Source of the DNA: Qipengyuania_B thermophila
GTDB taxonomy: Bacteria; Pseudomonadota; Alphaproteobacteria; Sphingomonadales; Sphingomonadaceae
Direction: 5' to 3'
Assembly: GCF_004153605.1 (NCBI RefSeq)
Contig: NZ_SDSI01000001.1
Coordinates: forward strand, 124,001-188,000
DNA length: 64,000 nt
In this document: one piece after another, positions 48,655-60,299 of the stretch
How positions within the stretch are numbered: the stretch's first letter is position 1
How the letters are laid out: every line of letters begins with the position of its first letter
Program-made: the position numbers and the translations under genes
The notes under the pieces: generated by a model
The model's input: the letters and a program-made list of their open reading frames with translations, nothing else
The model's database searches: none
Told to the model about the DNA's origin: nothing

Positions 48655-50202
48655 ATGACCCGCTGGTTTGCCTCCGTTCTGGCCGCGCTGCTTGCGCTGC
48701 TGCTCGCGCCGGGAGCGGCAGCCGAGCCGGCCGACATTGATGCCGCGGCGCGCGGTGTCGTGCGGGTGGTCGTGATCGGCAGCGACGGGACCACGATCTT
48801 CCCGATCAGCCACGGCACGGGCTTCGCCGTCACCCCGACGCGCATCGTCACCAATGCCCATGTGCTTGGCGAGGCCATCGAGGATGACGAGCTGCGGATC
48901 GGCATTGTGCCCGGCGACGGGCGCCCGGCGGTGTATGCACGCATCCTCAGCGTGAGCGAGCGCAACGATCTCGCCCTGATCGAAACCACCGGGTCGCTGC
49001 GCCTCCCGCCGCTGACGCTCGTGGCGCCGGGCGGCGCCGTCAGCGGGGATGTCTATGCGGTGGGCTATCCGATGAACGTCGACCGGGCACAGGGGCTGGG
49101 GATCGGCGACATTCTCCGCTCGCAGCCGGCGGTGAAGAGCCGCGGCTCTCTGTCCGGCAATCGCCCCTCGCGGGATCTCGACACCCTGCTCCACACCGCA
49201 CCCATCGCCAGCGGCAATTCGGGCGGACCGCTGCTGGACTCCTGCGGCCGGGTGATCGGGGTGAATTCGTTCGGCACGGAAGCCGACGGATCGGGCGCGG
49301 AATTCTTCTTCGCCGTCTCCAACCGAGAGCTGATCCCCTTCCTGCGCCGTAACGAGGTGTCGCCCGAGGTGAGCAGTCTGCCATGCCGCAGCCTCGCCGA
49401 GATCGAGGCCGAGGAACGCGCGCGCGCCGCCGCCGAGGACCAGGCCATGCGGGACCGGCGCGCGGCGGCCGCCGAAGCCACCGCCCTTCAGCGGCAGCGC
49501 GCTCTGGTGGAGGCTCAGTTCGCCATCATGGCCGCACGCGAACGGCACGTGGCTGGCGCCTTCGTGCTGCTGCTCGCCGGTCTGGGGCTCGGCGCTCTCG
49601 CGTGGCGCTGGCGCGAGGTCCCGGAACGCCGGCGTGGCGGGATCGTCGCCGCGATCGGCGCGGGAGCGGCGCTGATCGGGGCGGCGGCGGCATGGCTGAC
49701 CCGGCCCGGCATTGACGATCTCGAAGCATATGTCACCGCCGCGCTCGCGGAAAGAGGCGGCGGCGCGCTTGGCGACGCCGGTGCGCTGGCGGCGGCCGGC
49801 GAAGGGGAATTCCTGTGCCGCGCGGACCTCGACCGCAGCCGGGTGACGAGCGCCGACACCGCCGACGTGCCGTTCGGCTGGCGTGCCGACGGGTGCGTCA
49901 ACGGGCGCACCCAGTATGGCACCGCGTCGCCGGACCGCTGGCAGCGGGTGCTCGTGCCGCAGGAAAGCGAAGCGGTGACGGTGCAGACCTTCCTGCCTGC
50001 CTCGCGGACCCTCATCGCCGAACGTTTTCTGCTCGACCGCGAGGCCATGAGCCGCCTTCGCGAAGCGCGGTCGCGTGTGCAGGCGCCGGCATGCGGGGAC
50101 CGGGATGCCGGAGCGCGGCTCGGGGAGGCGCAACAAGCCTTGCTCGAACAGCTGCCCGAGCGGCCCAACGAACGGCTGGTCTATCGCTGCGCGCCGCGGT
50201 GA
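48655..50202 (+). CDS. Membrane-anchored trypsin-like serine protease
   Basis: The 515-residue protein has a signal peptide (FASVLAALLALLLAPGAAAE) and a trypsin-like domain with catalytic triad H69 (TNAHV), D105 (NDLAL) and S189 (GNSGG). A coiled-coil-like Glu/Arg/Ala stretch (about 260-295) precedes two hydrophobic helices (about 302-320 and 329-348). The remaining C-terminal 160 residues are unknown, with several cysteines. No PDZ domain is seen, unlike DegP. It probably acts in the periplasm; substrate unknown. Confidence 0.85.
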   Translation: MTRWFASVLAALLALLLAPGAAAEPADIDAAARGVVRVVVIGSDGTTIFPISHGTGFAVTPTRIVTNAHVLGEAIEDDELRIGIVPGDGRPAVYARILSVSERNDLALIETTGSLRLPPLTLVAPGGAVSGDVYAVGYPMNVDRAQGLGIGDILRSQPAVKSRGSLSGNRPSRDLDTLLHTAPIASGNSGGPLLDSCGRVIGVNSFGTEADGSGAEFFFAVSNRELIPFLRRNEVSPEVSSLPCRSLAEIEAEERARAAAEDQAMRDRRAAAAEATALQRQRALVEAQFAIMAARERHVAGAFVLLLAGLGLGALAWRWREVPERRRGGIVAAIGAGAALIGAAAAWLTRPGIDDLEAYVTAALAERGGGALGDAGALAAAGEGEFLCRADLDRSRVTSADTADVPFGWRADGCVNGRTQYGTASPDRWQRVLVPQESEAVTVQTFLPASRTLIAERFLLDREAMSRLREARSRVQAPACGDRDAGARLGEAQQALLEQLPERPNERLVYRCAPR

Positions 50203-50345
50203 CGGTGCGGACGGGGGCCGGTGCATGGTTGCATTCGGCTGATGGCGGTGATAGGCGCGCGCCAATTCCGATGCGGCTTCCGCCCATGCGCGCGCACCGT
50301 GCGCCCGGTTGCCCGTTGTTCTAACGCTCGCTTCAAGAGGTACGC

Positions 50346-50903
50346 GTGGTCACTTCCGCCGCTACACGGTCCAGCCTGTCGGGGCGCTACGCATCCGCGC
50401 TGTTCGACCTGGCGGCCGAGGCGGGGCAGGTGACGCAGGTCGAAGGTGATCTTGAACGCCTCGACGCGGCGGTCGCCGAATCGGCAGAGCTGCGGCAGCT
50501 GACCACCAACCCCCGCGTGTCGCGTACCCTGGCCGAGCAGGTGCTGCGCGAGGTCGCCTCGGTGCTCGATCTGCACCCGCTCACCACCCGCTTTCTCGGC
50601 GTGCTCGCGCAGAACCGCCGGCTAGCCCAGTTGCCGGCCGTGATCCGCGCGTTTCGGGACATCGCGGCGGCGCAGCGTGGCGAGGTAACCGCGCATGTCG
50701 TCAGCGCGCACCCCCTCACCGAGGAGCAGCTTGCCGCGCTCCGCCTCAAGCTGACGCAGCGGGAGGGCCGCACGGTCAAGCTGGCCGCGTCCACGGACGC
50801 GGATCTTCTCGGCGGGCTGGTGGTCACGATCGGCTCGCGCCGGATCGACGGCTCGATCCGCACCCGTCTCAACGCTCTTGCCCAGGCCATGGCAAACGGC
50901 TGA
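50346..50903 (+). CDS. atpH: ATP synthase F1 subunit delta
   Basis: From GTG 50346 (AGAGG five bases upstream) the protein is 185 residues with the delta/OSCP pattern: SGRYASALFDLAAEAGQVTQ at the start and LLGGLVVTIGSRRIDGSIRT near the end. It links F1 to the F0 stalk. First gene of the F1 operon; the F0 genes are not in the window. Confidence 0.96.
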   Translation: MVTSAATRSSLSGRYASALFDLAAEAGQVTQVEGDLERLDAAVAESAELRQLTTNPRVSRTLAEQVLREVASVLDLHPLTTRFLGVLAQNRRLAQLPAVIRAFRDIAAAQRGEVTAHVVSAHPLTEEQLAALRLKLTQREGRTVKLAASTDADLLGGLVVTIGSRRIDGSIRTRLNALAQAMANG

Positions 50904-50929
50904 CCGGCAATCGAAAGGCTGAACACCCA

Positions 50930-52459
<1,530 letters not shown>

Positions 52460-52484
52460 GCGGCCACGCAGCAAGGACGCCGGC

Positions 52485-53360
52485 ATGGCCAGTCTCAAGG
52501 AACTGAAAAACCGGATCAACTCGGTCAAGTCGACCCAGAAGATCACCAAGGCCAAGCAGATGGTCGCCGCCGCGAAGCTGCGCCGGGCGCAGGCTGCGGC
52601 CGAGGCGGCGCGCCCCTATGGACAGCGGCTGTCCGCGGTCATGGCTTCGCTCGCCGGCAAGGTCACGGGCGACGGCGCGCCGCTGCTGCTGCGCGGCACC
52701 GGGTCCGACCAGCGGCACCTTCTCGTGGTGGTCAACACCGACAAGGGGCTGTGCGGCGCGCTGAACGCGAACATCGTCAAGGCGGCCAAGGTCAAGGCGC
52801 GCGAACTGCTGGCACAGGGCAAGGACGTGTCGTTCTTCCTCGTCGGCAAGAAGGGGCGCGCGCCCATCCGCCGCGATCATGCCGATGCCGTGGCCCGGCA
52901 GTTCGACACGAGCGAGGTCCGCAATCCCGGTTTCGCCGAGGCGCGCGCCATCGCCGACGAACTGCTGACCATGTTTGCCGAAGGGCGTTTCGACGTGGCG
53001 CATCTCGTGTTCCCGGTGTTCAAGTCGGCGCTTTCCCAGGATCCGGTGGTGCAGCAGCTCATTCCGGTGGCGGCGTCACAGGGAGAGGCGGGCGCCGCCG
53101 GGAGCGGAGTGGTCGATTACGAGCCCGGCGAGGAAGAGATCCTTGCCGACCTGCTGCCGCGCTTTGTGCGCACGCAGGTGTTCGCGGCGCTGCTCGAACT
53201 CGCCGCATCGGAACAGGGGGCGTCCATGACCGCCATGGACAACGCGACGCGCAACGCCGGTGACCTCATCAACAGGCTCACCATCCAGTACAACCGCAGC
53301 CGCCAGGCCGCCATCACCACGGAACTCGTCGAGATCATCGCCGGGGCCGAGGCTCTCTGA
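52485..53360 (+). CDS. atpG: ATP synthase F1 subunit gamma
   Basis: The 291-residue gamma subunit begins MASLKELKNRINSVKSTQKI and ends with SMTAMDNATRNAGDLINRLT followed by a conserved NRSRQAAITTELVEIIAGAEAL end. It is the rotating central shaft. Confidence 0.97.
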   Translation: MASLKELKNRINSVKSTQKITKAKQMVAAAKLRRAQAAAEAARPYGQRLSAVMASLAGKVTGDGAPLLLRGTGSDQRHLLVVVNTDKGLCGALNANIVKAAKVKARELLAQGKDVSFFLVGKKGRAPIRRDHADAVARQFDTSEVRNPGFAEARAIADELLTMFAEGRFDVAHLVFPVFKSALSQDPVVQQLIPVAASQGEAGAAGSGVVDYEPGEEEILADLLPRFVRTQVFAALLELAASEQGASMTAMDNATRNAGDLINRLTIQYNRSRQAAITTELVEIIAGAEAL

Positions 53361-53383
53361 TCCCAAGGAAATCACACGCAGTC

Positions 53384-53737
53384 ATGACCAGATTCGCCCT
53401 TCTGCCGCTCCTGCTCATCGTCGGTGCGTGCGGCCAGGAACCCGCTCCGGCGCCGCAGCCCACCCAGCCGGCCGAGCCCCTTGCCACTGCGGGCCTGCCG
53501 CCGCCGGACGAAGGCGTGTTCCGGACCGTGTTCGCCGAAGCCTGCCCTTCGGCGGAACGGGTCAGCACGGCGCTGTGCCGCCGCGCCGGACTGGGTTCTG
53601 CCGATGTCGTGTGCGAGTACGGTCTCGGCAATGATGAATACCGCCGCAACCGCGCGACGCTCACGGCCGCCGACGGCGCCTGGAACCTCAACGAACCCGA
53701 CCGGGTGTGCGCCGCCAACGCCGCGCGGCCTTCCTGA
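53384..53737 (+). CDS. Small lipoprotein inside the ATP synthase operon
   Basis: This 117-residue protein has a lipoprotein signal peptide with lipobox VGAC (C16), then a Pro/Ala-rich linker and a small domain with four cysteines (EACPSAERVSTALCRR, DVVCEYG, DRVCAAN). It lies 23 bases after atpG and 19 before atpD, in the same direction, so it must be co-transcribed. I recognise no family and no link to ATP synthase function. Confidence 0.75.
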   Translation: MTRFALLPLLLIVGACGQEPAPAPQPTQPAEPLATAGLPPPDEGVFRTVFAEACPSAERVSTALCRRAGLGSADVVCEYGLGNDEYRRNRATLTAADGAWNLNEPDRVCAANAARPS

Positions 53738-53756
53738 TCTTCGAAGGACATCCCTC

Positions 53757-55229
<1,473 letters not shown>

Positions 55230-55278
55230 GCGCCCGTCCCGCCACCCTCCTTCCGCTGCTCGCCGCCTGGAGACACAC

Positions 55279-55551
55279 GTGCCCCTGCGCTTTGAACTCG
55301 TCACTCCCGCCCGCCTCGTCCGCTCGGAGGAGGTGCACATGGTCGTGGTGCCCGGCGCCGAGGGCGAGTTCGGGGTGCTCGAAGGCCATGCGCCCTTCCT
55401 GTCGGCACTCAAGGACGGCCCCTTGCGGGTCTACCGCACCGCCGGCAGCACACCCGAAACCCTTGAAATCCGGGGCGGGATTGCCGAAGTCGGCGACAGC
55501 GGCCTCACCGTTCTTGCAGAAGACGTGGAAGAGCAGACGGCGGCCGGCTGA
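55279..55551 (+). CDS. atpC: ATP synthase F1 subunit epsilon, short form
   Basis: From GTG 55279 the protein is 90 residues and consists only of the N-terminal beta-sandwich (EVHMVVVPGAEGEFGVLEGH, then RGGIAEVGDSGLTVLAEDVE). The C-terminal inhibitory helices are absent. Its stop is only three bases from the end of the convergent SOUL gene. Confidence 0.94.
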   Translation: MPLRFELVTPARLVRSEEVHMVVVPGAEGEFGVLEGHAPFLSALKDGPLRVYRTAGSTPETLEIRGGIAEVGDSGLTVLAEDVEEQTAAG

Positions 55552-55554
55552 ACC

Positions 55555-56163
55555 TCAGCCGGGCGCGACCTGCACCCACACCTCGTTGTGCCGCAGCGGC
55601 GGCGGAACTGTCGGCGAATTGTAGCAGGCGTGCTCGGCAACGCCGATCGGCCGCAGACCTCGCTCTTCCATCCATCTTCGCAAGGAGTCTTCGTGACGCC
55701 GCATTCCGCGCTCGTCGGGAGAGCCGCGGAAAGGCACCACCGCCACCGTCCGCGGCGGGATCGCTTCGAGGGTTATTCCTGCGAGCGGTGAAGGCAGGTT
55801 CTCCCGCCCCCATCCCTCCGGCATCAGGACGCACGTGCGCCAGCCACCCTCTCCATCGCGGCTGTGCAGAACCGGCACCATCATCGGAAGACGCGCGCTG
55901 CGGCGCTCCGAGGATACCCGGTCCCGTCCGTCGAGATAGCGGCTGAGTCGGCTGTAGGCACGCTTCAGCACCGTGTGCCGCGCGCCCGCATGGCTGATCG
56001 CAGCGACAAGCTGCGGCGGATAGGCTCTAAGCTCGAAAGGCTCATCGCTCAGGATCAGGCGGTGATGCGGTCGGGGAGCGGCCCGCTCGCGCAGGAGCCA
56101 TACCGTTCCGGCCAAGCTGGCCAAAGCCGCGGTCCTGACCGCGCGCCGCTTCCACGAAACCAC
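55555..56163 (-). CDS. SOUL-family heme-binding-like protein
   Basis: The protein is about 202 residues from the GTG at 56163 (GAGGG nine bases upstream); GTG 56169 and an ATG at 56277 are other options. It has an N-terminal hydrophobic helix and the SOUL domain: PFELRAYPPQLVAAISHAGA, then MMVPVLHSRDG and PPLRHNEVWVQVAPG. SOUL proteins bind heme or related tetrapyrroles; the exact role is unknown. Its helix suggests membrane anchoring or export. Confidence 0.8.
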   Translation of the reverse strand: MVSWKRRAVRTAALASLAGTVWLLRERAAPRPHHRLILSDEPFELRAYPPQLVAAISHAGARHTVLKRAYSRLSRYLDGRDRVSSERRSARLPMMVPVLHSRDGEGGWRTCVLMPEGWGRENLPSPLAGITLEAIPPRTVAVVPFRGSPDERGMRRHEDSLRRWMEERGLRPIGVAEHACYNSPTVPPPLRHNEVWVQVAPG

Positions 56164-56236
56164 TGCCACTTTCCCTCGAGCCGTTTCGGGACGAGCGCAC
56201 AGGGTCGGGACGGGTTCCCGCAGGCAACCAGGGCTT

Positions 56237-56788
56237 TCAGTAGGGCGCGCGACCCATGACGTTGCCGGGCCGGGCATAACGGCACACGAGCGCGTCGTAC
56301 CGCGGCCCGGATGCCACCGCGCAGCCGAGATGGGTGGTGTCGCGCCAGATCATCTGCGTGTAGTGGCCGACGTCCGCCCAGTCGCCCGTGGCGCTCACCT
56401 GCGGGAACACGCCGTGGCGGAATTGTGCGCGTTCCGCGCTCCACGCGCCGACCATCTGCTCGGCCGCAAAGCGTCCGGCCGTGCCCATCCACAGGTTCTC
56501 GCCCTGTCCGGAGCCGCCGCTCTGCGGCGCGTGGGCAAGCTGCCCGGTCTGCGCCAGCGTCGCGGCCCACGCCTTCGCGTCAGCGGCCAGCGAATCTTCC
56601 CAGGCCAATGGAGGGAGATTGAGCGCCGCACGCTCGCGGTTGTGGGCCGCGAGGATGCGCGCGTCCGCGCCACCCAATGGCGTGTGGGCGCCGCCGAGCA
56701 GCAAGGCCGCCCCGACCGCGGCCAGCAGGCGCGAGGCGCATCGGCCCATGGCAGACTGCAAGGCCGCAAAGGTCGGCTGCCGCTTCAT
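56237..56788 (-). CDS. CAP-domain (SCP/PR1-like) secreted protein
   Basis: The 183-residue protein has a signal peptide (CASRLLAAVGAALLLGGAHT) and a CAP domain: HNRERAALNLPPLAWEDSLA, GENLWMG, then ADVGHYTQMIWRDTTHLGCA. Bacterial CAP proteins are secreted with no single known function. Confidence 0.92.
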   Translation of the reverse strand: MKRQPTFAALQSAMGRCASRLLAAVGAALLLGGAHTPLGGADARILAAHNRERAALNLPPLAWEDSLAADAKAWAATLAQTGQLAHAPQSGGSGQGENLWMGTAGRFAAEQMVGAWSAERAQFRHGVFPQVSATGDWADVGHYTQMIWRDTTHLGCAVASGPRYDALVCRYARPGNVMGRAPY

Positions 56789-56863
56789 GGCGGAACACTA
56801 TGCCGGAGCGCGTCTAAAGAAAAGGTGAACGCCGGCGGCTTGGCAGCCCGGAAGCGCGGAGCC

Positions 56864-57568
56864 TCAGCCCTGCGGCAACGCAGGCTCCCTCGAGGTGCCA
56901 TGCGCCGAGGAGCGGACGATCGTCACGACGTCGCCGGGTTCGGCCACTGCGAACAGGCGCCTCGCGAACGCCAGCGGCACTCCGATGCAGCCATGCGTCG
57001 CCCGACCCCAGCGCACGTCGCTGCCATGCACCGCCACACCGTCATCCGTCAGCCACAGGGAATAGGGCATGGGCGCGTCATAGGTGCGCGAATGGTAGCG
57101 CTCACGCTTGTCTTTAATCGGAAACGAGCCCTCCGGGGTGGCCTTGCCTTCGGTGCCGTAGAGGATGACCGACGTCCCGATCTCGTGCCCGTCGAGGAAC
57201 GCGGACACGAGCTGCCGGTCGAGATCCGCCCAGATCACCAGCCGACCGGAGACGCGCCCGTTGTCCTGCCAGACGAACTGGCCATGCCGCATCCGTTCGC
57301 GCACGTCGAGAACCGAACGCACATCGGCCGGGATCAACCCCTGCCGCGCGGCGGCCGCGGCGTCGGCGGCGCTCAGCAGGATGCGGCCTTCATGCTCGGG
57401 ATCCCTGCGGCTGGGGAGCGCCTCCTCCTGCGGGGCGGCGGCCATGGCGCTCAGCCCGTTCATCGCCGGCGGAGGCGGTGGCGCGCGCATCGGCATCAAC
57501 AGAACCAGCAGCACACAGGCGACCGCGAAAAGGCCCAACGCTGCCCACAGCCGGGGTGATCGGGACAT
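56864..57568 (-). CDS. L,D-transpeptidase (YkuD)
   Basis: This 234-residue protein has an N-terminal membrane helix (LWAALGLFAVACVLLVLLMP), a proline-rich linker and a YkuD domain with active site HGSDVRWGRATHGCIGVP, H181 and catalytic C194. It forms 3-3 peptidoglycan crosslinks or attaches proteins to the wall. It ends 80 bases from the CAP gene and starts two bases after the upstream PEP-CTERM gene. Confidence 0.93.
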   Translation of the reverse strand: MSRSPRLWAALGLFAVACVLLVLLMPMRAPPPPPAMNGLSAMAAAPQEEALPSRRDPEHEGRILLSAADAAAAARQGLIPADVRSVLDVRERMRHGQFVWQDNGRVSGRLVIWADLDRQLVSAFLDGHEIGTSVILYGTEGKATPEGSFPIKDKRERYHSRTYDAPMPYSLWLTDDGVAVHGSDVRWGRATHGCIGVPLAFARRLFAVAEPGDVVTIVRSSAHGTSREPALPQG

Positions 57569-57570
57569 TC

Positions 57571-58332
57571 TCAGATGTGTGCCGGGTCGCTGTGCCCGGA
57601 CAGCGCGGCAGCGCCCGTCTTGCCAGCGCGCAGCGATGCTCCGACGAACGCCATCCCCAGCAACAGCATCAGCCAGGTCGAGGGTTCCGGAATCGGCGCC
57701 ACCGGCGGAACCGGCGGCACTGGTGGCACTGGCGGCACGGGGGTTTCAGGTGTTGGCGGAACGCCGCCGCCACCGCCACCTCCGCCGCCGATCGAAATGC
57801 CGCCGCCGGGAGGGAAAAACAGTCCGCCACCCGGTCCAGCGACAACCCCGCCGGTCGGCGGCAGAACAGCCTCCGTGATGCCGGGTGCCGGCGCGGCTGC
57901 CAGCAGATCGTCAGGCAGCACCAGCGGCGTTGCCCCCACGGGCGGCGCAGTCTCCTCGATCACCCGTCGCGCCCCGACAGGCGAGTCGAACGCGTCCTGC
58001 AAGGCACGGGACGCGGGGCTGCGGACATAGCGGTAGGCCCGCGCCGGCCCCTTGCCCTTGCCGGACACGGCGACGCGCCGCTCACCGGGCGAACGGCCAA
58101 GCAGCGTGTCGAGCACATCGTCGACCACGTCGATCCCGGTCAGCCTCTCGCCATCCTGCATGTCCCCGCCGGCCGACTGCTGCGCCATCGGGGTGGCACT
58201 GCTCGATTGATTCCAGGTCGCCGGATCCTGAAGACGGTTGATGCCATAAGTCGCCAGTCCTGCGCCAAGAAGCGCAAGAACGGCGGCAACAGCAAATTTC
58301 CCTTTCTGGGTCATAGGCACCAAAACCGACAC
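57571..58332 (-). CDS. PEP-CTERM domain protein with N-terminal membrane helix
   Basis: The protein is 253 residues from GTG 58332, or 247 from ATG 58314. It has an N-terminal helix (FAVAAVLALLGAGLATYGIN), a glycine-rich run, four PPV repeats and then PEPSTWLMLLLGMAFVGASL, a PEP-CTERM sorting signal. Such proteins are processed by exosortase, which is not in the window. The signal is followed by about 20 more residues and lacks the usual arginine cluster at the very end, so sorting may be atypical. Confidence 0.78.
   Translation of the reverse strand: MSVLVPMTQKGKFAVAAVLALLGAGLATYGINRLQDPATWNQSSSATPMAQQSAGGDMQDGERLTGIDVVDDVLDTLLGRSPGERRVAVSGKGKGPARAYRYVRSPASRALQDAFDSPVGARRVIEETAPPVGATPLVLPDDLLAAAPAPGITEAVLPPTGGVVAGPGGGLFFPPGGGISIGGGGGGGGGVPPTPETPVPPVPPVPPVPPVAPIPEPSTWLMLLLGMAFVGASLRAGKTGAAALSGHSDPAHI
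57701..57739 (-). repeat. Tandem 9-base repeat coding PPV units
   Basis: About four copies of a 9-base unit (ACCGGCGGA/ACTGGTGGC type on the plus strand) encode the Pro-Pro-Val repeats just before the PEP-CTERM segment. Such repeats can change copy number by slippage. Confidence 0.6.
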
Positions 58333-58459
58333 ATGGTTGTCCTAGCACGATTACGCGCAGGGTCCATTAAAGTTCTGGCAAGCATAACGCGCTGTCCCGC
58401 AAAAGGACGCAACTTCTGCAAAGATTAACGTTCTTTTGCCCGGCGCCTGGCGTGCCCGA

Positions 58460-58777
58460 TCACCGGACGGGGGCGTCGAAATCAGCCGGACGGGTCCGCA
58501 GCCAGGCGAGGAACCGCGCGAGTTCCTCGTTCTCAAGCAATGTCTCGCGCCGGTCACCTATGCGGGCAAGCTGGGCGTTGGTGAACAGCTTGTGGATCGT
58601 GCGATGGCAGATCGGGTGGATGGCGACCGTCTTGCGCCCCTTTTTCGAGCGGGGCACAGGATGGTGCCATTCGACTCGCTCGCCAAGGGGGCGCTCGCAC
58701 AGCCAGCAGATGGGCGGTGCCTCCTCCTCAGGTCCGGGCTCGTCCGCCGGGATGCGCGGCTCACCCCGCCGCGGCAT
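58460..58777 (-). CDS. Small HNH endonuclease-like protein
   Basis: The 105-residue protein has CWLC (C24, C27), then WHHPVPRSKKGRK (H38, H39) and IHPICHRTIHKLF (H54, C57, H58), an HNH-type zinc and catalytic layout. The role is unknown; stand-alone HNH proteins of this size are widespread in alphaproteobacteria. The HNH proteins of phage terminase loci are a distant alternative, but no phage genes are near. Confidence 0.75.
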   Translation of the reverse strand: MPRRGEPRIPADEPGPEEEAPPICWLCERPLGERVEWHHPVPRSKKGRKTVAIHPICHRTIHKLFTNAQLARIGDRRETLLENEELARFLAWLRTRPADFDAPVR

Positions 58778-58854
58778 CGCTGTCCTGCGGGTTGCTGACG
58801 CAGCGCCGGCGCCACCCGAAACCGGGCGCTGCCGCCATGGGGCGGGCCTCGCCG

Positions 58855-60237
58855 TTACTCACGCTCGGCCTTCTTCCTTTTCATCGTGTCGTGGAACCTG
58901 TCGGCCCAGCCAGGTTTCACTAGCTGTTCGCCCCGCACCATGCGCAGCTCCCCGTCGGCGACGTCGCGGCTGACCGCGCTGCCCGCCGCCACGATCGCAT
59001 CCGCCCCGATGCGCAGCGGGGCGATGAGCGCGGAGTTGGAGCCGATGAACGCCCGCTCGCCGATCTCGGTCCGGTACTTGAAATACCCGTCGTAATTGCA
59101 GGTGATCGTGCCCGCGCCGATGTTGGCGTGCGCGCCCACTCCGGCGTCCCCGACATAGGACAGGTGGTTGGCCTTGGCGCCCTCACCCATGACCGCGTTC
59201 TTGATCTCGACGAAATTGCCGACCTTGCTGCCGGGCTTCAGCACGGTTCCGGGGCGCAGGCGGGCAAAGGGGCCAACCTCGCACCCTTCCCCCACCTCGG
59301 CTCCCTGCAGATGGCTGAACGCGCGGATCACCGCGCCGTCGGCGACCTTCACCCCCGGGCCGAACACGACGTTGGGCTCCACCACCACGTCGCGGCCGAG
59401 CGTGGTGTCCCAGCTGAAAAACACCGTCTCGGGGGCGCGCAGCGTCACCCCGTCCGCCATCGCCTGCTCCCGCCGGTCGGCCTGCCACTGCGCCTCGGCC
59501 GCGGCGAGTTCGGCGCGGCTGTTGATGCCGGCCACCTCGCCCGGTACGTCCGTGCGCACGACGGCCGCCGGCCGTCCGGCGGCGATGGCGATGTTGACGA
59601 CATCGGGCAGGTAATATTCGCCCTGCGCGTTGTCGTTGCCGACCCGCGCGAGGAGAGCGAACAGATCGGCAGCCCGCGCGGCAAGCAGACCCGAATTGCA
59701 CAGGCGGCAGGCGCGCTCCTCTTCGCTGGCGTCCTTGTACTCGACCATCTTCGCGATCCGCCCATCCGCGTCGGCAATGACGCGTCCGTAGGCCAGTGAG
59801 TCGTGCGGTTCGAAGCCCAGGACGACCGCCGCCGGGGCATCATCCGCATTGAGCCGGTCGAGCATCGCCTTCATGGTCTGCGGCCGCACGAAGGGCACAT
59901 CGCCATAGAGCACCAGCACGTCGCCCTCGAACCCGGCCAGCATGGCGCCAGCCTGCTGCACGGCGTGGCCGGTGCCAAGCTGCGGTTCCTGGACGCAGAC
60001 CTGCGCCGTGTCGGCGACGGCGCGCTCGATCTGGTCGCGGCCGGCCCCTGCGACCACGACCTTGTGCACCGGCGCGAGCGCGTCGACCGAGCGGAGCAGG
60101 TGACGCAGCATCGGCTCGCCGGCGATCGGATGGAGAACTTTGTGCAGGTCGCTCTTCATGCGCGTTCCCTTGCCGGCGGCAAGGATGATGACGGCGACGG
60201 GACGGTGCGGCGGCGCGGAGTGTGGCAGGTCAGGCAT
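58855..60237 (-). CDS. glmU: Bifunctional UDP-GlcNAc pyrophosphorylase / GlcN-1-P acetyltransferase
   Basis: The 460-residue protein has the nucleotidyltransferase motif LAAGKGTRMKS at 19-29 and a C-terminal left-handed beta-helix (VEIKNAVMGEGAKANHLSYV, then GAGTITCNYDGYFKYRTEIG). It makes UDP-GlcNAc for peptidoglycan and LPS. It is divergent from gph with a 62-base gap. Confidence 0.98.
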   Translation of the reverse strand: MPDLPHSAPPHRPVAVIILAAGKGTRMKSDLHKVLHPIAGEPMLRHLLRSVDALAPVHKVVVAGAGRDQIERAVADTAQVCVQEPQLGTGHAVQQAGAMLAGFEGDVLVLYGDVPFVRPQTMKAMLDRLNADDAPAAVVLGFEPHDSLAYGRVIADADGRIAKMVEYKDASEEERACRLCNSGLLAARAADLFALLARVGNDNAQGEYYLPDVVNIAIAAGRPAAVVRTDVPGEVAGINSRAELAAAEAQWQADRREQAMADGVTLRAPETVFFSWDTTLGRDVVVEPNVVFGPGVKVADGAVIRAFSHLQGAEVGEGCEVGPFARLRPGTVLKPGSKVGNFVEIKNAVMGEGAKANHLSYVGDAGVGAHANIGAGTITCNYDGYFKYRTEIGERAFIGSNSALIAPLRIGADAIVAAGSAVSRDVADGELRMVRGEQLVKPGWADRFHDTMKRKKAERE

Positions 60238-60299
60238 CGCAAGCCCCTTGCCACCGTTCGCTTGCGGTTTGAAGCGGCTTGCGCCACCGGCTGCGACCC

